DNA of 64,000 nucleotides, from contig JACPWG010000081.1 in assembly GCA_016197205.1 (NCBI GenBank), positions 186,001 through 250,000 of the forward strand, in the 5' to 3' direction. This DNA is from Planctomycetota bacterium (lineage in GTDB: Bacteria > Planctomycetota > MHYJ01 > WSZJ01 > JACPWG01). Each line of letters starts with the position of its first letter. Positions within the stretch are counted from its first letter, which is position 1. The translations under genes were made by a program, and so were the position numbers. Below are positions 51,301 through 57,653 of the stretch, in pieces. The notes under the pieces were generated by a model. It saw nothing but the letters and a program-made list of their open reading frames with translations. It was not told where the DNA came from and made no database searches.

Positions 51301-51484
51301 CCCTCCCCCAGCGCCCGACCCGACCGCCCAGCGCATTGACCGTGCCTTCGCGTGCCTCGAGCGCGCGGCCGATCTCGGCTGGGCAGATCGGAAACACACC
51401 GAAGAGGATCCGGACCTGGACCGGCTCCACGCTGACCCACGCTGGGCAAAATTCCTGGAACGCTTGGGCCCTGCGAAAAAATGA
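45371..51484 (+). CDS. Membrane Ser/Thr kinase with MshEN-like/zinc-ribbon N-terminus and 24 long TPR repeats
   Basis: 2037 residues. Residues 24-85 hold two MshEN-like 24-mers (LLGQSLIREGSLSRDQVEDA; RLGEVLVRKGILTPEQVKEF). A zinc ribbon follows (CEVC...CPVC, near 88-115). The kinase domain at 150-415 is intact (LGRGGMGVVW, IALKQI, HRDVKPGN near 272, MDFGLA, GTVEFMSPEQ). One transmembrane helix (ILPAVGALLLAVVFGALALA, about 440-460) and a coiled coil (470-510) follow. Degenerate TPRs precede residues 761-1864, which are 24 exact 46-residue TPR-like units. The kinase should be cytoplasmic and the TPR array on the other side of the membrane. The start is GTG 45371 (GGAAGGG 8 nt upstream), 2 bp after the previous stop. 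A longer frame upstream lies inside the previous gene and is rejected. Confidence 0.88.
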   Translation: MPTEHQPATPESGPPKAPSVTYDALLGQSLIREGSLSRDQVEDAVRTQDALREQGVTLRLGEVLVRKGILTPEQVKEFLHLAGKQILHCEVCGKNYNVKNWAPGSAVLCPVCRIGLTLPPSARTIDVSGSQKVALPGSEVGKPEPGGAPFGRYGLLEELGRGGMGVVWKAWDTQLKRVIALKQILPSRVSSETQVERFLREARLAAKLRHPNILPVHDVGAHEGQPYFTTDYIAGQSLEQLMKHPIPVRKALGWLRSVADALQYAHELGVVHRDVKPGNILVDLKGQPYLMDFGLAAEVEPGSEPGSKAVRLTRSGALLGTVEFMSPEQASGEMERVGPASDQFSLGVVLYELVTSRLPFGGETMLERLTNISDQDPIRPRRLNPKLHADVETICLKALEKDPAKRYRTIGDFAGDLARYLEGEPIEGRPASRSGRVLRKARKHRAVILPAVGALLLAVVFGALALAGRAERLRLSRQLDRGLQEAEAARQEAQAGRAAAERTLAKLKAVDRVFARWNELAGTIRKLEACFHDSAGSREELHLRAAELWPPVERFLQEVPDEPAGRAAQLALGGWALRMAGRKEEALDALRHAAALDPEVPYGAVLEALACFSEYVEAQEMPNIQIIESGLKFGPPPPESPRMADARRRIEVLLAAVGGAKVWGQEAAEDFGAVIAGVRALQSGDYSSAAADFGKGISSPRLRVFETGLRLARAKARFLAMDFEGGLEDASEVARSWTRHAGGPFLCGLMRRAQAKNHARSGGDPRPLFETALQDFEEAVKRGPRNPSALACRGLLRQDMGDAAEERGGDPRPFYDEAIADFTAALRLDSTYATAWLNRAIAHADRGEAEAARGLDPTASFDAAAADFQETLRVDPGSAIVYSNRGGLLHDRGLAEAARGVDPRKTYEAALRDIDESLRLQPDLFQLRHSRGRVWRSMGEAETDRGVDPRPSYLRAIAEFTSVLERDPNFSVACNDRGLVYWRLGQAEAHRGADPRPSFVLAVTDASAALRLNPGVAGRYSTRAIAEASLGSAEAARGGDPFPHFERALADYGEALKINPTEAEILSNRGGLHAARGELEAARGVDPRPSFERAIADFAEALSRNPKNASTLANRGLGHHRVAEAEVARGLDPRARYERAIADFVESLRLNPDDFNGYNGLGNACLGRGEAEGGRGGDPAPWYDRAAEAFDGAVRRNPSSAMSFNNRGLVHKNRGAAATLLGEDPRPHLERAIADFDAAVRLNPALGGAIANRAGAWWDVGRAEADRGTDPRPAFDRALADDDASLALNPRDGNSLHGRGATRLSRADWESEHGLDPTATLESALKDFDASLALDPAAASTWLDRGSTGVSLARYQVRRGFDPIPHVERALRDYDAALKINPELAEAWAGRGIAHQEQAAARGERGEDPLPALQEAIADFTAAMKSAPGDPAMRASRGCAWLRRAQAEAARGRDPLASLEEAISDCSEALRRNPKHVDAYMNRGIAYQDRGTAEAARGHEARSWFLRAVGDFTAALQQNPENASTYANRGTAYQCLAEAASASGEDAGPDFDHGLADYGEALRRDPAHVQTWQNRAALLAARGNAAAARGLDPRPDYELAVADASEAIRRKPDYVSALSNRGATYLSLANAQELRGQDPRPTYERAIADFNVACERNPTYADAFSNRAIAWQRQGETEAARGGDPREAFARSIADGGEAIRLKPGFAAAHSNRAAVFDSLAAAEAARGKDPLPIYDRAVADGRRAVELNPAGTESLITLGNAWQHRGTAEAAAGGDPRASYHHAIECCDAVVALNPRSGVAYNNRGTARLVLVEAEAVRGANRRPGFEAALADFLAAVERVPTMYQAEVNSGLVLEALHRPAEAAKAYERALAINPEQRNVAEWLQRARTAAAAAVGEGAALRPPRPWESRVEEAGKLLSAGDRGGAREAYEAALALAGNGEEDDPLARLSRMLAYYNLACACALTVDDRSAAGTSPPPPAPDPTAQRIDRAFACLERAADLGWADRKHTEEDPDLDRLHADPRWAKFLERLGPAKK
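47651..50962 (+). repeat. 24 tandem 138-bp coding repeats (46-residue TPR-like units)
   Basis: Every unit is exactly 46 codons, with consensus RG-x-DPRP-x-(Y/F)-(E/D)-RAIADF-x-EAL-RLNP-x(6)-(S/A)NRG-x(6)-RGEAEAA. That equals a 34-residue TPR plus a 12-residue insertion containing DPRP. DNA identity between units is modest, so this is an old, diversified array under length constraint. Confidence 0.85.
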
Positions 51485-51689
51485 CCGCGCACGCGCAGCG
51501 TTCAAGGCCTCAGGCGACGCGGGTCTCCGCTCTTCGCTGGCCGGCCGGGACCAACGGAGCGGAGGCCGGCTGGGGGACTCCCTCTCGTCGCACTGAAATC
51601 CTCCCGAGAGTGTTCCCTTGTTTCCGCGGAAGCTACCGGGGAAAAGCCCACCTCCCTCGTGGCGGCACGTCCGCCGGAAAGCCGGAGTC

Positions 51690-52553
51690 ATGTCCGATGC
51701 TCGGAAGCCTGAGGAGGCAGGGGCACCCATCCCTCCCCCCGAGCCCGCCAGCTCCCGGCCCCCCGCGGGCACTGCAGCATCAACGCCCCCCACCTCGCCC
51801 GGTTCTTCTTCAGCGAGCGCGAAGGAGGACCGGCCGGGCCCGCCGACGAACGACCCCTCGGTGGGCGGTGGCGATGCCAAGGCCGGTGAAAGGGTCGTCT
51901 CCTGTCCCAACTGCGGCGCACACGCGCCAGCTTCCGCCAGGTTCTGCGCCGACTGCGTGTACCCACTGGACGCAAAATTTCGGTCTCGTACCGATGGCGC
52001 ACGCGGGTTTCTGGCACGGCGCCTTCCGTCCTGTTCGCTGCTCCTGCGACTGGTTGCGTCGCCCGTACGCGGGTCATCCGAGTTGAACGCACTTGCCCTC
52101 GCCTCAGGCCCAGCGGCGACCTGTGCCGATGCGGGGTTCTGGTACCTCGCCAATCTGCCCTTGTTTACCATCCTGGGGTATGACGCTTTCCTCGGCAGCG
52201 CCCGAGTCGCGATGGTGGTACTTCTGTACTTGCCGTTCGAGGCGGCGGCGCTGGCTCTCCTCGGCCTCGTCGTTGCCGAGCCGGAACACGGGTTCGTGCT
52301 GCTGGCCGGGCTCTTCCTTCAAGCCCGCGCGATGACGAACTTTCTGCTGCTCGTTTCCGCTTGCTTGTCGCTGGCCTTCGGACTCGACGGGTCCATCGGT
52401 TCTTTCGCAGCCCTTTGGCTTGGCCTGCTCAGCCTTCTGCCCTGTGCGGTGGTCGTGGAAAAGGCGACCGATATGCGGCCAAGCCTTGCCCTTCTCATCT
52501 TGATTTTCGTGGAGAAGTCAGCAAACCTTGTCGCCCTCACTCTTCTGGTTTGA
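51690..52553 (+). CDS. Zinc-ribbon membrane protein of unknown function
   Basis: 287 residues. Residues 1-70 are Pro/Ser-rich and disordered. Residues 73-95 are a short double-CxxC zinc ribbon (SCPNCGAHAPASARFCADCV). Residues 110-287 contain about five or six hydrophobic helices (VAMVVLLYLPFEAAALALLG, VLLAGLFLQ, FLLLVSACLSLAFG, LLSLLPCAVVV, ALLILIFVEKSANLVALTLL). No enzyme motif is visible. Zinc-ribbon plus membrane helices is common next to planctomycete kinases. It follows the giant kinase by 205 bp in the same direction, with CGGAG just before ATG 51690, and may be a membrane partner of the kinase island. Confidence 0.65.
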   Translation: MSDARKPEEAGAPIPPPEPASSRPPAGTAASTPPTSPGSSSASAKEDRPGPPTNDPSVGGGDAKAGERVVSCPNCGAHAPASARFCADCVYPLDAKFRSRTDGARGFLARRLPSCSLLLRLVASPVRGSSELNALALASGPAATCADAGFWYLANLPLFTILGYDAFLGSARVAMVVLLYLPFEAAALALLGLVVAEPEHGFVLLAGLFLQARAMTNFLLLVSACLSLAFGLDGSIGSFAALWLGLLSLLPCAVVVEKATDMRPSLALLILIFVEKSANLVALTLLV

Positions 52554-52775
52554 TTCGCGGTGTCTTGCCTCGGTCGGAAAGGGACCGCAGCGCCCTCCCG
52601 AGCGCAGTGTCAGTCAGTCGACCCGCCGAACCTGCAGCGCGCGCCTCCATCGCCGTGTGTGACCTGAGGCGTGAGCACGGAGCGTTCTCAATCGATCGGG
52701 AGAACCGGTCTCAGCGAAGGCGGTACGCGACCGCGCGCTTGCGGTCGAGCCGGTCGTTGAGGAGAGTGCGCCGGC

Positions 52776-54110
52776 TCACTCTCCGTACGGCACCTGCGTG
52801 TCCTCCGGCCTCGGTCGGCCGGTGGCGGCGCGCCCCAGCACGGCGGCCTGCGCACGCTCGAGCTCCGTCGCCGCGAGCGCCATGCTGCTCGGACGGGCCG
52901 CCGGGTCGACCGCCATCAGGTGGTGCACGAGCGCGACCGCCTCCGGCGGCAGCTTGTGCGGGATCTCGTCCAGGCGCGGGACCTGCCCCGCCCTCAGGCT
53001 CCGCGCGATCGAGCGCGGATCCTCCCCGTCGAAGGGCGCCTTCCCGGCGAGCAGTTCGTAGAGGGTCGCACCCAACGAATAGATGTCGCTCGGTGGGAGC
53101 GCATGATGGGGATCGCGACATTGCTCCGGGGACATGTAATTCGGGCTTCCCAAAAACTCGCCCTTCTGCGTGATCCGCTCTTCCTTCGGATCCAGCAGGA
53201 GCGCCAGACCGAACCCGATCACGCAAGCCGTGCCGTCCGTTCGCAGCAGGATGTTCGAGGACTTCACGTTTCGGTGGACGACGCCGTGCGCATGTGCGGC
53301 AGCCAGGCCCCGCGCGGCGTCCGCGGCGTAGGCAAGCGCCCGCGAAGTCATCAGCGTTCCCCGCTCCTCCAGGAGCTCTCGGAGGCTCCTGCCCTCGGTC
53401 CACGAAAGGACGATGTAGGGGTGGTCCTCTTGCGAGGCGGCGTAGTGGATGCGCACTACGTTCGGGTGCTCGATGCGGCCGATCGCTCGCGCCTCGCGGA
53501 AAAATCGTCGGACCAGGGTCGCGTCCGAGGTGAACTGGCGTCTGAGGACCTTCACGGCGACGAGCCTGTCCACCGGGAGTTGGCGGGCCTTGAAGACCAC
53601 GCTCATGTCGCCATGGTCCAGCCGATCCTGCATTTCGAAGCCGGGCAGCTCGAACCGGTCCAGCACGTCGCCAGGCTCACCCGAGCCTGCCTTCGACGCG
53701 GCGGCCAAGCGGACTTTCGGCGGCACAGGCGGTTTCGCAGGCGGGGACTCTTCGGACGTCTCGGTCGCTTGTCGGTCCAGGACTTCGGCGTGGCGGCCCG
53801 CCGGCACGGAGAGTCTGGCCTTGCAGTGTCCGCAGACCACTCCCTTCCCGACGCTGCTGCCATAGACGTTTAAGCGTGCCCAGCAGGACGGGCACAGCAT
53901 GATGCGACGGTGCAGTGCGCTCGAAATCGCGTCGATCGAGTCGGAGGACAGCCACCCGTGCTGGCGCACGAAGTGCTCGAACGGCACCGGCCTCCCGACA
54001 CAGACGGCCATCTCCGCGCAGCCGGCGCGGATTTCCGTCTCGTCGCAGGTGCGCAAGAAACCGCGCCCCATCGCGTGGGCCAGGAATTCCTCGTCCCCCC
54101 TCGAAGCCAT
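52776..54110 (-). CDS. Ser/Thr kinase-family pseudokinase with MshEN-like/zinc-ribbon N-terminus
   Basis: 444 residues. Two helical 24-residue units (EFLAHAMGRGFLRTCDETEI; FVRQHGWLSSDSIDAISSAL) precede a zinc ribbon (CPSC...CGHC, about 75-100). The kinase fold starts near 150. The beta-3 Lys is kept (VAVKVL) and APE is present (GSPNYMSPEQ), but the catalytic loop is HRNVKSSN (Asp to Asn) and DFG is GFG (VIGFGL). Both catalytic acids are lost, making this a clear pseudokinase prediction. It resembles the protein at 40129 along its whole length and is probably a paralogue. It is transcribed toward the rest of the island. ATG 54110 has GGAGG 5 nt upstream. Confidence 0.83.
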   Translation of the reverse strand: MASRGDEEFLAHAMGRGFLRTCDETEIRAGCAEMAVCVGRPVPFEHFVRQHGWLSSDSIDAISSALHRRIMLCPSCWARLNVYGSSVGKGVVCGHCKARLSVPAGRHAEVLDRQATETSEESPPAKPPVPPKVRLAAASKAGSGEPGDVLDRFELPGFEMQDRLDHGDMSVVFKARQLPVDRLVAVKVLRRQFTSDATLVRRFFREARAIGRIEHPNVVRIHYAASQEDHPYIVLSWTEGRSLRELLEERGTLMTSRALAYAADAARGLAAAHAHGVVHRNVKSSNILLRTDGTACVIGFGLALLLDPKEERITQKGEFLGSPNYMSPEQCRDPHHALPPSDIYSLGATLYELLAGKAPFDGEDPRSIARSLRAGQVPRLDEIPHKLPPEAVALVHHLMAVDPAARPSSMALAATELERAQAAVLGRAATGRPRPEDTQVPYGE

Positions 54111-54238
54111 GACCCCTCCACCATCAAGAGACCCAAGCAGTTTGCCCCGGACGACGCGGGAACGCCCCCCCCCGGTTCGACGCAGCGCTGTTGCGTGCCG
54201 TTCGAATGGGCCTCGGCCTGGACACGCAGGAAACTTGG

Positions 54239-54368
54239 CTGCCCGTTGACCAGCCGCTGACACAGTCGTCGACTCGGTCACGCCAGTCGTAGCCCATGTG
54301 GCCCTTCGCGCGGGCCGGCGGCCCGCGCCCCCAGGCATCGTGCCTGGACTTCGACGACTGGCGACTGG
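54239..54368 (-). repeat. Inverted-repeat element family A, copy 5 (divergent, reverse orientation)
   Basis: Begins GCCCGTTGACCAGCCGCTGA, has the hairpin GCGCGGGCCGGCGGCCCGCG and CCCCCAGGCATCGTG, and ends near GACTGGCGACTGG. The rest of 54111-54620 holds no supported gene. Confidence 0.65.
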
Positions 54369-54620
54369 AACGACCCGCTGCGTCGGAATCGGACGAGAAT
54401 GGCATGAAGGTCGGAAGGCGAACCGGGCGGCCGTACGAAAGCTCACACGAAGCACGGCCGAGCACGCTGATTTTAGCCCTACCCGCGGGACGCAAACAAG
54501 GGAATTCAGGCCTCGTTCGATTCCGAGCCGATCCGGTTTGCATGCCAAATTCCGCGACCTGACCTGGGGCGGTCTCGCGGGCATCCGCCTGGAGGCACAA
54601 GACCGCTTCGGAGACTTGAG

Positions 54621-54649
54621 TTGCTTGCGGGATGCCGAGCGGGTAGAAT
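54621..54649 (+). promoter_or_regulatory. Sigma-70 promoter of the hydrolase gene
   Basis: TTGCTT (54621-54626), a 17-bp spacer, TAGAAT (54644-54649). It lies about 100 bp before ATG 54753. Confidence 0.5.
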
Positions 54650-54752
54650 CACGGCGGAGAGGGGCTGTCGGGGATCGTACTTTGTTTTTCGAGCGGGACC
54701 CCGCGCCTTCCAGGCTTCGAACCGGGCTCGTGACCAGGAGGCAGCTTTCTTC

Positions 54753-55865
54753 ATGAAGACGACCTTTCGTCTCGCGGCCGCGTGCGCCTTGACGCTCGCC
54801 GCGGCCGCGGCCGTTGCCGTTGCCGCCCCGGGCCCGGCGAAACCGGCCGCTGCACCCGCCCCTGCCGATCGCGCGCAGCTTCTCACCCGGTTCGATTACG
54901 CGCCGGGCTCCTTCGACTTCACGAAGAAGCGGGAGCTCCAGTTCCTTACCTTCGATCAGTACCGGGTCGAGATGCCCTCGCCGGTCGTCACTCCGGTCGC
55001 CTCGAACAACACCATCTACGGCTTCTACTACAAGCCGCGGCTGCCCACGGACGCGGCCGTGATCGTGCTCCCGATCGCCGCGGGGCGCGACCTCTCGCTC
55101 GAGCAGAGCGTGGCGATCTACCTGGCGCATCGCGGCTTCAAGGCCTTCGTGATGCCGATGCCGTACCAGCACGAGCGCGGACGGGACGTGGGCACGAAGG
55201 ACGTGCTCAAGCTCAACGGCGGCGTGGAGGCGCTCAGCAACGGCCTTTGCCAGGCCGTGCTCGACGTGAAGCGCGTGCGCCAGTGGCTGACGGAGAAGGA
55301 GCGCGTCCACCCCGGTCGCGTCGGAGTGATCGGGATCTCGCTCGGGAGCCTCGCGGCCTCGATCGCGTACTCGGTCGACCCGGGCTTCCGCGCCGCGGCC
55401 CTCGTCCTTTCCGGCGGGGACATGGCGGACGTGATCTGGCACGGGTCAAAAGAAGTGGAGCGGATCAAACGGGACCTCATCGCCCAGGGGAAGGACGAGG
55501 CATGGCTGCGCGCAGCCGTGCGTCCCATGGATCCGCTCACGTACGCGACGCGGGAGCGCCGCGCCGGCGTCCTGATGGTGAACGCCGAGGCGGACGAGGT
55601 CATCCCGATTGCGGATTCGCGGAAGCTCCGGAAGGCCTACGGCAATCCCCGGATGATGGTCCTGCCGGGGGATCACTACTCGGTCGCGGTCTACCTGCCG
55701 GTCATTCTGGAGACCGTGGCGCGCCATTTCCGCAGCCGGCTCCTGGGCCCGCTCCCCCCGGCGGAGGCTCCCGCGGCGTTGCCGGCGCCGGCGACGGCCC
55801 CGGCGACAGAAAGGCCGGCTGAGCGTCCGCGCGACCCAGCGCAGGGCAGGGAGCTGTTTCCGTAG
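54753..55865 (+). CDS. Exported alpha/beta-hydrolase
   Basis: 370 residues. The signal peptide MKTTFRLAAACALTLAAAAA ends near the Ala-Pro-rich stretch. The hydrolase core has the nucleophile elbow GISLGS (GxSxG), an acidic residue in VNAEADEVIPIADSRK and the catalytic His in LPGDHYSVA, in the correct order for an alpha/beta-hydrolase. IVLPIAAGRDLSLEQSVAIY, with a following HRGFKAFVMPMPYQHERGRD, forms the oxyanion and cap region. Substrate unknown; an esterase or acyl-hydrolase is likely. The C-terminus is Ala/Pro-rich. ATG 54753 has AGGAGG 11 nt upstream and a promoter about 100 bp upstream. The Nudix gene follows after 30 bp and may be co-transcribed. Confidence 0.75.
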   Translation: MKTTFRLAAACALTLAAAAAVAVAAPGPAKPAAAPAPADRAQLLTRFDYAPGSFDFTKKRELQFLTFDQYRVEMPSPVVTPVASNNTIYGFYYKPRLPTDAAVIVLPIAAGRDLSLEQSVAIYLAHRGFKAFVMPMPYQHERGRDVGTKDVLKLNGGVEALSNGLCQAVLDVKRVRQWLTEKERVHPGRVGVIGISLGSLAASIAYSVDPGFRAAALVLSGGDMADVIWHGSKEVERIKRDLIAQGKDEAWLRAAVRPMDPLTYATRERRAGVLMVNAEADEVIPIADSRKLRKAYGNPRMMVLPGDHYSVAVYLPVILETVARHFRSRLLGPLPPAEAPAALPAPATAPATERPAERPRDPAQGRELFP

Positions 55866-55895
55866 AACCGCGGCAACCGTAGGATCGCGCGACGC

Positions 55896-56393
55896 GTGAG
55901 GAACGCCCACTGCTCGTACTGCGGCCAGGCCTTCGATAGGGACCAGGCCTGGCCCCGGGTCTGCGGTCGCTGCGGCGAGACGACCTACCAGAACCCGATT
56001 CCGGTTTCGGTGGTGTTACTGCCGGTGGACGGCGGCCTCCTCGCGATCCGGCGCGGGATCGAGCCGGCCCTCGGCAGGCTCGCCCTGCCCGGCGGCTACG
56101 TGAACTGGGGCGAGACCTGGCAGGAGGCGGGCGCTCGCGAGGTGCTCGAAGAGACGGGGATCCGCCTCGACCCGTCGGAGCTGCGCGAGTTCCGCGTCCG
56201 CAGCGCCGGGCCGGGGCTGGTGCTGCTCTTCAGCCTCGCGGGCCCGCGCCGCGCCGGCGAGCTTCCCCCCTTTCACCCCACGGACGAAACCACCGAGCGC
56301 GTGGTGCTCACGGTCCCGCAAGCCCTCGCCTTTCCGCTCCACACCGAGGCGATGCGCGTCTTCTTCGAAAACGGGGGCTCTGACCGGCGATAG
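55896..56393 (+). CDS. Nudix hydrolase with N-terminal zinc ribbon
   Basis: 165 residues. An N-terminal zinc ribbon (CSYCG...CGRCG, residues 6-30) is followed by a complete Nudix box GYVNWGETWQEAGAREVLEE plus TGI (G-x5-E-x7-REUxEExGU). This layout is found in NudC-like and related ADP-ribose/NADH pyrophosphatases. The protein lacks the NudC SQPWPFPxS signature, so a nucleotide diphosphate-sugar substrate is also possible. The start is GTG 55896, 30 bp after the hydrolase stop. It should act in the cytoplasm on nucleoside diphosphate-linked compounds with Mg or Mn. Confidence 0.82.
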   Translation: MRNAHCSYCGQAFDRDQAWPRVCGRCGETTYQNPIPVSVVLLPVDGGLLAIRRGIEPALGRLALPGGYVNWGETWQEAGAREVLEETGIRLDPSELREFRVRSAGPGLVLLFSLAGPRRAGELPPFHPTDETTERVVLTVPQALAFPLHTEAMRVFFENGGSDRR

Positions 56394-56430
56394 CGCACGT
56401 GCGCCCAAGGCGAGGTCCCGGCCGCGAGGC

Positions 56431-57288
56431 TCAGTGCCGCGTCTCCAGCGAGGTGACGCGGACGCGCAGATCGGAGAGCTCGCGGCGCGCGGCCAGCAAG
56501 TCCGCTTGGAGCGTGGTGAGGAGCAACCCCGGCAGCGACGCCGCTCGCTCCAGCGAGCACACCCGCCCGTCGAGCCCCTGCAACCTGCCCCCGAGGGCCT
56601 GGAGCGAAAGCGACAGCTCGCGCGTGGCCCGCTCCTGCGCCTCCAACACGCGCGCGATCCGGTCCTCCATCTCAGCGACTTTTTTTTCTGTCTCCTGCGA
56701 GCGCGCGGCCGCCTTCGCCTTTTCCAGCGCGATGAGGCCGTCCAACGCCTCCCGGCTCAACCACTCCCCGTTCACCTTCGCGTAGCCTTTGGCGCGCATC
56801 GCCTCCTCCTCCCGGCGGGCCGCCTCCTCCGTGGTGAGCCAGCGGTCCCCGGCCCGTACGTAGCCCAGCTCCGCCCGCGCGAATTCGTGTTCCGGGGCCA
56901 GGGCGAGCACGCGCTGCAGGCAGGCCACCTTCTCCTCGCCGAGGCCCTCCCCCTTGCAGAAACGAGAGAGGTCGAACCAGGCCTGCGCGAGACCCGGCGC
57001 GTCCGGCGCCCTCTTCTCCAATTCGGCGCGTCGCTCCGCGGCCGTCCGCGTGGCGCGGTCCCGTGCGGTCTCCTTGCGCGCGAGCGAAGCGATGCGGCTG
57101 CGGTCGAACCGCACCCGGCCCGTCACGAGGCCGGTCGTGATTTCAAAGGTGACGGTCGACTCCCCCTCCTCGATCACCTTGCCCTCGTAGCTCGCCCCGT
57201 CCTTCAGCTTCAGCTCGTCCGCCCGGCCCGTCGCCCCCGTGCAGGCCACGACGAACCCCAAGGCCAATCCCGCGAGTGCGCGCCGCAT
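56431..57288 (-). CDS. Exported or lipid-anchored coiled-coil protein (DELKLKDG type)
   Basis: 285 residues. The N-terminus MRRALAGLALGFVVACTGAT has a lipobox-like VVAC, so it may be a lipoprotein. The mature start DELKLKDGASYEGKVIEEGE, then VTFE and VRFDRSRI, is an SH3-like strand pattern frequent in planctomycete secreted proteins. TPR-like helices follow (LAQAWFDLSRFCKGEGLGEE), then AGDRWLTTEEAARREEE and NGEWLSREA, and a long coiled coil (200-285). A structural or scaffold role is plausible; no enzyme motif is seen. GGAGGAA lies 4 nt before ATG 57288. Confidence 0.65.
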   Translation of the reverse strand: MRRALAGLALGFVVACTGATGRADELKLKDGASYEGKVIEEGESTVTFEITTGLVTGRVRFDRSRIASLARKETARDRATRTAAERRAELEKRAPDAPGLAQAWFDLSRFCKGEGLGEEKVACLQRVLALAPEHEFARAELGYVRAGDRWLTTEEAARREEEAMRAKGYAKVNGEWLSREALDGLIALEKAKAAARSQETEKKVAEMEDRIARVLEAQERATRELSLSLQALGGRLQGLDGRVCSLERAASLPGLLLTTLQADLLAARRELSDLRVRVTSLETRH

Positions 57289-57337
57289 GGCTGTTCCTCC
57301 GTCGGAGTGTGGATGATTTGAAAGCCGGTGGTCGGAT

Positions 57338-57470
57338 GGTAAGCGCCCGCGCAAAAATAACTGTGCAGACTCCGTCCTCGAGGCTCCTGGGGGCGCGGCC
57401 CTCCGGGCCGCGCCCCCAGGCATCGGTCGATCCACGAAAATGTAATGTAATTCTTGCGCGGGCGCTAACC
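57338..57470 (+). repeat. Inverted-repeat element family F, copy 2
   Basis: 133 bp, near-identical to 1649-1782. The ends GGTAAGCGCCCGCGCAA and TTGCGCGGGCGCTAACC are inverted copies. The central hairpin is CTGGGGGCGCGGCC / GGCCGCGCCCCCAG. The rest of 57289-57653 contains no supported gene. Confidence 0.78.
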
Positions 57471-57653
57471 CGGCCGGGACGCAAACACCGTTCCCGCGCG
57501 CAGGAACAGCCCTCAAGTCCATGCTCGCGCGAGGCTTGCACCGGCAGGGCGGACGCCTTGCGGCAGCGGAATCGCCCCCGCCCGAGGACAGCGGGTATCC
57601 TGCGGAGGACAGGGCGCGACCGGCGGGCGGTCGCGCGGACCGGAGCCGTGGCC

